Assembly (NCBI GenBank): GCA_903813345.2
Contig: CAIIXF020000008.1
Location: 5,715,341-5,779,340 of the forward strand
Origin: Owenia fusiformis
Lineage: Eukaryota > Annelida > Polychaeta > Sabellida > Oweniidae
Direction of reading: 5' to 3'
Length of the DNA stretch: 64,000 bases
The notes beneath the pieces were generated by a model. It ran no database searches. It worked only from the letters and a program-made list of their open reading frames with translations, and was not told the DNA's origin. A program made the position numbers and the translations under genes. Within the stretch, counting starts at the first letter, position 1. Every line of letters starts with the position of its first letter. This document shows, one piece after another, positions 36,501 through 45,126 of the stretch.

Positions 36501-37315
36501 ATTTTAATTCAATGATACAATTGAACTGTTTGAATACCCAGCTGACAACTTTATTAGACATGATCAGCTTGATATTCAAAATGGTTGTAATAGTGAAATG
36601 TTCTCAAATTCCTTGCTATTGTCACCACAGGAAAAAAATCAAATGAGTACTGGGCTCATGCAACAGTGATATTTGGGGTCATGACCTAGCCAGACAATTT
36701 GATGCTTGGTCAAAGCGTTTTTTAATCAAATTATATACTGACACCTAATCAATTTTTAATATTTCATCCACGTATATTTTACTATAAATGTAATTGTATA
36801 AATGCTGCACAACAATGTTGCATTGTAATTGTATTGTATTGTATTGTGTACAAAATGAAACACGCGTCCATTAATACTCCTGCATATTCTTTATAGCGTC
36901 GTGTCAAATATCTAGTAATGTCTAACGTATCATCATGGGCAATTAATGCAAATTAATTAATTAAATTTTTGATGCATCCTTTCAATGCTCTCTATATTAC
37001 TATATTGATATCTTGTTTTCAGAGGAGCGTAAGAAGGGTAGGGATGATGCTGGTGTTAACAGAGTGTGGTCGCAAACGCAGAGAATTCTACTTAAGATGG
37101 ATACAAGGACCCCATTAGTGACCAAAAACCTTATTTGGACTACCAACGTCTGTCGTTGTGCGGTTCGCAGATGTAGATGTTTACGCAGCAATCGACCTAT
37201 TGCAACTGTTAAAACTGCACAACCATTCTTCAAGTATGATACTGAATTATTATTCAACAATTTCATCAAGAATAAGATAAAAGTGCCTTTCTTCGTAATT
37301 CATTCAGTTTCTACT
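21548..37315 (+). CDS. Secreted MACPF (membrane attack complex/perforin) domain protein
   Basis: Exons: 21548-21723, 22689-22809, 27651-27770, 27970-28119, 28682-28808, 30077-30251, 31411-31567, 31917-32181 and 37023 to about 37315. Every junction is phase-consistent. The first exon encodes a signal peptide (MDVAVVVLFLAGAAPVALG). A MACPF domain then spans roughly residues 60-400, including the diagnostic YGTH-x7-GG signature across exons 5 and 6, a YFGG motif at the exon 6-7 junction, and a conserved Trp-Pro segment. MACPF proteins oligomerise into membrane pores in immunity, development or venom, and some have lost lysis; which applies here cannot be told. The C-terminal exon is basic and cysteine-rich (CRCAVRRCRC). 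The 3' end is uncertain: the donor at 37316 (GTAAGA) and a further exon from 37832 are plausible. Confidence 0.88.
22442..22634. mobile_element. MITE of the GGATCCAG family, copy 1
   Basis: CACTAGCGGATCCAG at the left is inverted as CTGGATCCGCCAGTG at the right, with a poly-G stretch next to the left end. It lies in MACPF intron 1. A second copy is at 32252 and a fragment near 18614. Confidence 0.8.
23658..24516. mobile_element. Foldback element, 859 bp, TA target duplication
   Basis: The arms are inverted copies over roughly 400 bases each, beginning CACTCCCCTCCATAAGTTTG and ending in its complement. TA flanks both ends (23656-23657, 24517-24518), as in Tc1/mariner-type MITEs. It lies in MACPF intron 2. 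A decayed fragment of the same end (AAACTTATGGAGG) occurs near 62855. Confidence 0.88.
25065..26725 (+). mobile_element. 5'-truncated non-LTR retrotransposon (LINE) with reverse transcriptase
   Basis: A reverse-transcriptase frame runs from about 25065 to 26489, interrupted by one in-frame TAG at 25824-25826; both halves are in the same frame. Visible motifs are PQGSILGP, FIYADDTSLF (the catalytic YADD) and HLGF, then a thumb/connection region. The C-terminal part carries a C-x-C-x7-H-x4-C cluster of the zf-RVT kind. No endonuclease or ORF1 is present, consistent with 5' truncation. A 3' UTR follows, with AATAAA at 26714-26719. It is on the same strand as the host gene, in MACPF intron 2. The type resembles CR1/L2/Jockey; I cannot assign the clade. 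Confidence 0.9.
28956..29606. mobile_element. Foldback element, 651 bp, CAGGGTGTCCCGAAAG ends
   Basis: CAGGGTGTCCCGAAAGTATG at the left is exactly inverted at the right. The arms stay similar over about 200 bases, each with a poly-C or poly-G tract. TA flanks both ends (28954-28955, 29607-29608). The end sequence resembles Tc1/mariner MITEs. It lies in MACPF intron 5. Confidence 0.9.
29609..29991. mobile_element. Foldback element, 383 bp, GTAGCCCGG ends, sharing a TA with its neighbour
   Basis: GTAGCCCGGACAGAATTGTT at the left is inverted at the right with one difference, and the arms match through most of the element. TA at 29607-29608 and 29992-29993 are its target duplications. The left TA is also the right target duplication of the preceding foldback. 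It ends only 85 bases before MACPF exon 6. Confidence 0.9.
30291..30394. mobile_element. Short MITE, 104 bp, GGCTTGCCTAAGTCGGTAT ends
   Basis: GGCTTGCCTAAGTCGGTAT at the left is inverted as ATACCGACTTGGGCAAGGC at the right (one mismatch). TA flanks it on both sides. It lies in MACPF intron 6, 39 bases after exon 6. Confidence 0.85.
30418..31330. mobile_element. TIR element, 913 bp, GACGTGTCGCAAAAAGGT ends
   Basis: GACGTGTCGCAAAAAGGT at the left is exactly inverted at the right end, with a further GCGCA beyond it also matched. TTT flanks both sides. Internally GTGGAGGACGAAAGG occurs twice (near 30994 and 31193). No transposase frame was seen. It occupies most of MACPF intron 6. Confidence 0.85.
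32252..32450. mobile_element. MITE of the GGATCCAG family, copy 2 (decayed right end)
   Basis: CACTGGTGGATCCAGAAGCT and the following purine tract and CACATTTCAA match the copy at 22442. The right end (GGAGCGGTAGTG) is only weakly inverted to the left. It lies in MACPF intron 8. Confidence 0.65.
32800..33300. repeat. Tandem repeat of about 90 to 115-bp units, 4 to 5 copies
   Basis: The unit contains GTCCAGGCTAAAGCACTTAT, then ATCGTCCAAGGCGAG, GAGTAATATAATTGTCCAAG and GTTGTTCTGGGTTGTAAATT. The third copy has lost a short piece. It lies in MACPF intron 8. Confidence 0.88.
33490..34990 (+). mobile_element. Decayed LINE reverse-transcriptase fragment
   Basis: Frames at 33504-33728, 33745-34440 and 34497-34679 together read as parts of a non-LTR reverse transcriptase, broken by frameshifts and stops. 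Landmarks are NTFLKNGGQVILDSL, a FLDVTKAFD motif, GLKQGCSLSPT and VITADSELQLQE where the catalytic YADD would be. It belongs to a different LINE lineage from the one at 25 kb, is clearly non-functional, and lies in MACPF intron 8. Confidence 0.8.
35095..36493. mobile_element. TIR transposon remnant, 1.4 kb, TTA target duplication (PIF/Harbinger-like size class)
   Basis: TCACGCCCGGTGATCGTGAA at the left is inverted at the right, and TTA flanks both sides (35092-35094, 36494-36496). Arms extend beyond 200 bases and both contain TCCGTCCC next to G/C runs. The left arm carries about 187 extra bases (about 35268-35455) absent from the right. A 3-bp TTA duplication is typical of PIF/Harbinger elements, but no transposase or Myb-like protein is present, so the class is an inference. 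Confidence 0.82.
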
Positions 37316-38058
37316 GTAAGAGCTAATTCCACACTCTTCAAAGCCCTTTATTTATATCTGCATGTGCGAAATATAGATATTACATTAATAAACATGCTAG
37401 AACGTCCCAAATATTCTTGTATACATTCACGAGGGGAAGTGTACCCGTGTATATACAACCTACCGCCGAGCAAAGACCCGAAGATGTCTGAAAATGTAGG
37501 GGATAAGTTAATAAACTCCTGTTTTATATTGAATTTCTCAATATGAAAAATAGATAAAACACAGAATTGTTTGTAACCGATATAATTGTTGTTCCAGGCA
37601 GGTAGTAATTTATAAACTTTTACCCGCTCGTTCAATCGATGCAATTGAGAATTGCGTACTTCCGTATCTCGTTCTCATTGGTTAGTGAACGTGCCATATA
37701 CCGCAAGTGAATCTGTCAAACACGACAAGTGAATAAACCATATTCGTTGCGGAATATGACATATATTTGTATCTTGTTTACCGTGTAAAAGTGGTGACAT
37801 TTTGTCATTTTGATACCTTTATATATTTCAGTGGAATGTGAAGTTAAGAGATGCATGTATGGAACTTGAAGCAACCCAGTGCTTTGAAGGTTTTATTATT
37901 TTGATGTTTAATTTCATAAATACAAACAATCGATCCCAATAAATAAAATGTATCAACTCATATTACAAGTGTTCTGTTTTTAGATCAACTCAGAATACTT
38001 CGGCAAGAGTCGGAATACTTACTTATACCAAAACAGTTGGGACTCCACACACATTTTT

Positions 38059-38683
38059 ATGTCACCACCAAAGGTAGTGACATATTGTTATGGTCTCCGT
38101 TTTTTGTGAGGGTGGGTAGCTGCTGGTGGTGGGCGGTTGGTGGTTGGCGTCTGTAACAAATTCAAAAAACTTCAAAGAACTTAACAAATTCTGTTTAGAC
38201 TGACTTCATTTTTTTCAAAATCATCTACAAGTTCTAATAAGTTCAAATCTGACTCTAGATTTGAGATTTGACCTTCAATGACCTTCTCAAGGTAAAAAAG
38301 TCAAAAAGGTATTTTCTTAATTTGCTTCAAATTGATCAAATCTGGCTTTAGATTTGAGATTTGACCTTCAATGACCTTCCCAAGGTCAAAAGGTCTTTTT
38401 TCAACCTGCTTCAAATTGACATTTTTTCAAAATCATCTACAAGTTCTCAGAAGTTCAAATCTGATTTTAGATCAAAAAGGTCTTCTTTTAACTTGCTTCA
38501 AATTGATCAAATCTGACTTTAGATTTGAGATTTGACCTTCAATGACCTTCCCAAGGTCAAGGGGTCTTTTTAACTTGCTTCAAATTTTTTTATCAAAATC
38601 ATCTACAAGTTCTCAGAAGTTCAAATCTGACTAAGATTGAACTCATAATATTGTGAGCAACTACAGCCGTAGGTGGTGACATT
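38059..38683. repeat. Repeat element with TGTCACCACC ends and internal 125-bp tandem units
   Basis: TGTCACCACC at the left is inverted as GGTGGTGACA at the right. Inside, ATTTGAGATTTGACCTTCAA followed by TGACCTTCCCAAGGTCAA, and AATCATCTACAAGTTCTCAG, recur about three times each. No coding content. Confidence 0.7.
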
Positions 38684-38939
38684 TTATCATGGCAATGCCT
38701 TCTATAAGACATTGGCTCAATCTAGCACATTATCTTCACCTTACTTTTTGTCTTGTAGTGCTTCCTATCGTTTTCAAATATTATTTTAGTCAACGGGGCA
38801 AACATTTTAAGAATTTCAAATTGCGTCTTAACAACTCGTGTTATTTACATCTTAAAGGCTCTGTGCAAAGTTTGAAATGGCTGCCATTCTTTAACGAGCG
38901 ACCATTTTGGAAATCGGCTTTCGAGCAGTATCGAGCGGT

Positions 38940-39240
38940 AATTCAAAAAACAGTTAAGATCTGCACTTTTAACCCAAACCGTTTATGTAACTTAAGTGAG
39001 GAATTAAATCGACGATTCTGATCTGTTGTCTGCTGAGCTATTTTTTCGCAAACATGTACATTTTCTAAAACATATGATACTGATACACATTTGTGTGAAA
39101 AAATGTCGTGGGGATTCTGCCTACAACGCGTGAAATAAGGAAAAAATAAAAATCGTCCCTTCGACGTTCCGACATTTTGTTACCGAAACGACCAGCGTAA
39201 TCGGGCGGATCGCCAGTGATCACCATTGTTTTTTACGATA
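38940..39240 (+). repeat. Dispersed repeat, copy A (matches 56020-56310)
   Basis: From AACTTAAGTGAGGAATTAAA through TTCTGCCTACAACG to CCGACATTTTGTTACCGAAA this block closely matches the block at 56070-56310 in the same orientation. The short lead sequence (AACAGTTAAGATCTGCACTT) is inverted in the second copy. Confidence 0.85.
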
Positions 39241-40592
39241 GAGGTTTCTCACGATAGAAATAACACCATGGGGTCATTTTAAAGTGAACAGATTCTGCCG
39301 AGAAAGAATGCAAAGTCGGTTTAGCGATTATCAGTTAGACAAGTGCGCTGTTATTCAGCCGTTTTTTTTATAGAAACAATATAACTGAACGAGAAAAAAA
39401 AATACTTGTATTTAAAAACAGTACATGACAATATTTTAAGCGGGGTTGTTTTATGAATTACCGAGATATATAGGTGCTATTTATTGCAAATCAATGGGAC
39501 AAGGTCTATAAAACATTGTTCTATAGATGTTTTATATTGCCCGCTGAATGGCAACAATACAGGTGAAGGAATTAATTAAGAGTACTGGAATAATACATGC
39601 GTTTAAATGGTTATTTTCGAACAGTGCGTCCCAATACATAGCTCTGATATGCACTTATATATCTTTATATAGCGGGTCATCTCTGTATAAGTTTTCTGGG
39701 CAAACATTTTATTTACTTTTTTGTCAATCCGAAATGTACTTCATTATTTCAGACACTCCAAAATACAAAAAAAAACTGAGCTCGATGACGTGCTCATTTT
39801 TAACGTGCGGGTCCCATATCACATAGTGCCACCATAGACAGAATCCCATTCTATATTATTTAATGAGTACTTTAATCAGTCCCGGAGACATCAATTTATA
39901 ATTTTCATATGCCTCTTGAGAGTCGTAGATCAAAAGAGTAAATCTATTGTTGTAGGCGAGATCACGGATAAAATTCACAAGGAATAGAATATTAGAATAT
40001 TAGTAATTAATTTAGTCGACATGTCGACTCACTGATGGGATTATAATAACAAAACAGTAGGGGGTATGTAAAACGAATGTTTCTATAGAAATTCATTACA
40101 CTGCATGGGGAATGATACTGTTGTCAATAAAAATAGCTCTAAGCTTAATGGATTCCTAGACTTACAAAAATTGATAGTATTAGTGTTTAATTGATATATA
40201 GTAGCTAACACTTGACATGTTATCGTGATAACGGCTAGACTACGCAGAAGAGTGGTTATCTTAGTAGTCTGTTTATATATCATAACGACAAGCTTTACAG
40301 ATCAGATCTTAATGTGATTGCAAAAAACAAGATCTAGACAATTAAAACTATGGGTTCATAGTTTGTGCAAGCCAGGATCTAAACGATTTAAGAATTCTTG
40401 TAAAACGTACAATTCAGTGACTGCAACACTCAAAATAACACGCGCTTCAAAGAAATAATCCGAGGATCGTTCGGGAATTTATACAAGTATTGATAAACAA
40501 GAGACAGTTGATGGATTCGCTGACCTAGAGAGCCTTCTTCAAAACATTATATCCACAGTCGATATTTAACATACATGGCGTAGTATTTCACA

Positions 40593-40967
40593 ATGGAATA
40601 CAACGCTGCCGAATTAGCGGCAAAGATGCAGGGATCAACTCCCCAACAAAATGAATTCAACAAAAAGATAGACATGAAGAAAGAAAAACATTCGAAAGAT
40701 ACAATCAGGAAAGCAGAAAGACTCCGTTTGGAAATGGCTGACTCAAAAGCAAAGGTAACTCCTTCTTTGGACACTATGCTTGGTGATAAGCACGAAGAAC
40801 TAGAACAGAGGAAACAGGCAGAACGTGAGGCAATCGAAAAGAAATATAGATTCGGTTTCAAAAGACAGATAAATGACAATAAGATGTCCAATCCGAACCG
40901 CGCAAAATCAGTAACAGATAAACCCAGCGTACTTCCGGCGGAAAAAATCGAGACAATATCTGAATAG
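40593..40967 (+). CDS. Small intronless charged protein, 124 residues, unknown
   Basis: An uninterrupted ATG-initiated frame with Lys/Glu-rich, probably helical, composition (for example EELEQRKQAEREAIEKKYRF). It has no signal peptide, membrane segment or recognised domain. AATAAA follows at 41285-41290. The biased composition and a real ATG speak for a gene, but the opposite strand is also open here, so a chance frame is possible. No function is proposed. Confidence 0.5.
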   Translation: MEYNAAELAAKMQGSTPQQNEFNKKIDMKKEKHSKDTIRKAERLRLEMADSKAKVTPSLDTMLGDKHEELEQRKQAEREAIEKKYRFGFKRQINDNKMSNPNRAKSVTDKPSVLPAEKIETISE

Positions 40968-43900
40968 CACATTTTGTTCCCTTCTCATTCGTTCGACTTG
41001 GCTTCTTAAAAGAGAGCTTCGTCATATTTTTCAGCTAACCACTCCGCTCATGGAAGTTCACCTGATGATTTGAAATCTTCAAATTACAACATTTGTTAGT
41101 ATTGACGGTATGACGGCAGTTTACTTTATGCAAGAGAAGAGAGCGTTCCTTAGTGACTGCAATAAGGGAGGAATTTTGAGTGAGGCCGGATAATGCAATA
41201 ACAATAGAAAAAGCAATATATATTGCATACTGAACAAACTATATATGGGAATAAGGCACTCTATTGATTAATTATCGACATTAGAATAAATAACGTGAAA
41301 ACAGACTGACATTGTGAAAGCGGAGATCATGAAAGGTGGAGTTCATAAGTTTTGTAAAGTGTCTCTTTGAGTATATTTTTTTACATGTGTCACGACAGTA
41401 ACATAATTGAAGTGCTGTTGAGTAAGTCATTGAGTTAAAGATACGATAAATATTTTTTTCAAAACAATAGTATCACTCTTGAACTAAGATCAATAAAAGT
41501 GATTTCGATTTACGATGTATGTGACGTGACTTTACCACACTGCTTGTTTTATAGCAAAAAGTTTGACATTAGTGACATTGCGCCTTTTTCAAAAAATCTC
41601 ATACCTTAGAAGCGTACTGTAGCAGATAAAAATCCATACAAGCCGTAAACACGTTGATTTTATCATACCGCAGACTTATTCATTTAGCGATGTATGTGCT
41701 AAATCAGCTGAATTGTGGAATTTTACGATTTTAAAAGCATTTTGTCTGTTTCAAGGCCTTCCCTAGTGGATTGGCATCTGTCGTCCAAAGTTCAAACACA
41801 TTTAGAAGTGGATAGTTGACATTTCAGAAACAATTGACTTTCGCTTCTCGAACAAAAATAATTTATAAACGCATTATAAAGTTATAGATTCGCATCTCTG
41901 ATAAGCATTTCACATCAGTCGTATACACAAATATGTTGAAGAATTCTAACGTGGACCTGCTGAAAACTGAAATGACCAGCATCGGTTAAAGTGATGAGGG
42001 GTTCGATAGTTCTGAGACGTTACTCTAAATGTACATTTTTATATATACATCTTTTAAATAGTACCCCGAACAGCTACTTGAGATTCATGTTACATCTTTG
42101 ACTATCCTTTCTAAAATATTGATTTATAAATGAAGAAAATAATTGTCGTTAGAAATTATCTAAGCTTCGAAATGAGTCATAGAGTGTTGATTATTTGGGT
42201 ACTACTTATTTGATGATTTTTTGACACTTTTTGTGTTTGAGACAAAAAAAACTATTTAATCCTACTGTTTTCTAGTAGAAGCGTACAAGGGTACAATGTC
42301 ATTCAGTGATTTCTATGCACATCCAAAGTGTTTGAGTCAATTAGAAAAAAAATAAACATTTTCTTTTCAATTTCAACGAGGCGGTGCCATAGGGGGTGCA
42401 ATCGCACCCAACCCCCGTCCCTGATCCGAAGGATTTGTATATTTATGTATGTTCATAGATTCAACTTTTATTGCCAATTAGACCATGAATCAAAAAATCA
42501 CAAGATAAATAATCAAAATAGGCGTGACAATAAATGCAACCCTGGGGGAAGACCAATGATACCAAGACCAAAGATAATTAAAAACATGGATTTCACATAC
42601 AATAAGTTCTAGAATAGTATTTTCTTACTTGTCAAATCCTGAAGAACAACATAGATGTGCAATGAAGGTGAAATGAAATGTGTTAATTATTTCTAAAATT
42701 TTGAATAAAAATACAAACGGACAGAGGGTATCAATTTCAATTTAACAAATAAAATAAATATATCATGCTAATTACCTTTCAAACAAACATTTCATTAGAT
42801 CAGTTGTAAACTTCAAAAATGATCAAGATTTAGTATTTTTTAATTTTTATGGACCCCTGGTAGACCCTTCATTAATAAGTAAACGGTATTGTTGAAAAGT
42901 AGTACTCAACAGGTGAAAACGTATGTAGGAATATGTGTTTTAACATTTAAAAGTTTCAAAACGAATGCTAAATCAACAGGAGGGAACAACTTAACTAGGG
43001 CTTATCTGAAATTTTCCTTGAGCTCTATAGCCATAGCAAGAGATACAACATAAATATCAAGTAGCTATCAAAAGTACTATGCATCTACATTGTACATCAT
43101 ATTAATGATGATGGCGTCACGAGATATTCAATAAACAGCCATTCCAGAAATTCCTCTGCCGCTCTAATCACTGCCATTATGGCATTATTAGTTTGCCTGA
43201 TAGCGTGAGGCAGTGTTTTATACCCATTACTTTGGATCGTAGGTATTGCGGACATATAACAAAGAGAAAGAAGTGAAATATTCATATTGCCCTTTCCGGG
43301 CGATTACTGTACTCAAATACCAGTTAACGTGTTTGGTTAAAATCTTATTAATAGGCTGATACCTTATGGACATATGGTTGAGATGAAATTTTCAATATGG
43401 CTTCTGAATTCAAAATGGCCGCAAATTTTGTATTTATGTAATATTTGATAACTCCATGAACCGTGACAACTTAAAAATTGGTTGTAATATTTATTCAAAG
43501 GACAAATAATATCTGTCTGAATTTTCAAGATGGTTGCTGAATTCATAATAACATATCTTGTTCTTAACTGTTCGTAAGCTGACCTGTGTTATAAGGACCA
43601 TGGTTATGTTGAATCATAAAGATATAAGGGAGTTGGGGTATACTGTAGATAAATAAATACGTAGATGTCAGAACTTGTTTTTATTTTCTTTGGTAGGGTT
43701 ATACAGTATACTCAGTATATTACTGGATTAACTTAACATCTATATGTCAGTCCAAGACAGGTGGGAACTGAACCAAATAAAAATGACAGATCTAGATAAA
43801 CTGGCAGAATTAGCAAAATCGAAGGACAGACGCAAAAAGATACAGAATCAACTGATTTGTCCCAATCAATGTCAACCCAGAGACTAGTCGAACCAAGGTG

Positions 43901-45126
43901 TAATGGTGGATAATACAATAGGAACATGGGAACTCTGAGACTGGAAACAACACCACTCTTATTCTAATCCAGGTTTAGGTTGAAATAAAGATGGCAGTAG
44001 TGTTGATACATAATATGAAGAAGGGATACAGCCCTGTCATCTTTTTATGAACAATCGTTCTATTACCATTTATCTTGTGTTCTAATCACTATTGCGCGTA
44101 AATGTTACCAGAGGCTTTGTAATATTCTTGATGTTCTTGGTTCTTAAAGGTAGTATCAAATCTAGATTCTAAAAAACCCAAGCGCATACTTCAGTTATTT
44201 GAGCCAAACAAAAGATTTTTACAATATTGTATTCATTTCTCTCGAAATGTAATCATGACATTTATTATTTGGGAGGATTTGTGGCAAATAATCATATCGA
44301 GATTTTGACGTCATTTGCTAATTAACATAATGTGACGTCATGCATGCATCATTGCAGAATTCTAATGGGATGTCCATATAGGACAAAATTGAATATCAAA
44401 TAATTAAATAAATGTTAAATTGATCCATTAGCTCAGGGTTAGAAATGGTGAAGATACTAACAAAGGTCAACTGTGCAAAAAATTGACGATCAACTATGAA
44501 AATATTTTCTTCCCCCAGAAAAAACAGTTTTTTGGCAAAAATTCCTATACTTTACATGTAACCGATCTGAAAAAAGTGCAAAAATGGCGAAATTGGCGTT
44601 ATACAAATGTAATTTTTGCCTTTAATATTCTTTTAAATCGTTAGCTCAGGGTTGGAAATGAAAGAACACGACTAATACGTTTATATTAACATATTTTATT
44701 TACACCACATTTAATAACTTTTCTTCCTGACAAGTTACAAGTAAGGTCGTTTTTGAAATACGACGCCGTTTTCCAACAGTAAATAGCTAAAACGTCACAC
44801 ATTTAACATGTTTAATTATAACGTACTTTATTCATAATACAACTTATTTAACACTGTAAGTTGCAACGATGTTCTTTTCATTTTCTCTACTGGAGGAGTT
44901 GATTAATTTAAATTTATTTATTTTCCAGTTTATAATTAAAGCTATGGCTTTCTAGCCTTCCTAGCATACATGGGGCACTGGGCCAGTCATAAGACTGCCC
45001 CATACGCTAGAACGATGCGCAAATCATGAAAAATGGCCCATGCTTAAGTGAAAGATAAATAGTGTATAAGAGAGGTATGAATTGATTAATTTTACAATTC
45101 ACCATAGCTCTCGGAAACAATATAAT
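40968..45126. other. Spacer with no recognised gene
   Basis: I saw no exon with domain resemblance and no long repeat. AATAAA signals occur near 41285 and 41486. TTAGCTCAGGGTT recurs at about 44430 and 44641. On the - strand, AATAAA motifs at 44913-44922 lie about 205 bases after the transposase-like stop and are its likely poly(A) signals. Confidence 0.5.

Larger units (their letters stand above)
37316..40592. other. MACPF 3' region and spacer, with one candidate terminal exon
   Basis: A good acceptor (ATATATTTCAG) at 37821-37831 followed by overlapping AATAAA signals at 37938-37947 suggests the last MACPF exon at 37832 to about 37965. Phase 0 from the donor at 37316 gives 36 more codons ending at 37942; another phase gives a shorter cysteine-containing end. 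The rest holds the repeat element at 38059 and a dispersed repeat at 38940. Confidence 0.45.

Noticed and set aside
42328-42612. 94-codon + strand frame
   Set aside because: It is low-complexity and overlaps a G/C-tract repeat-like segment; there is no recognisable domain or acceptor.
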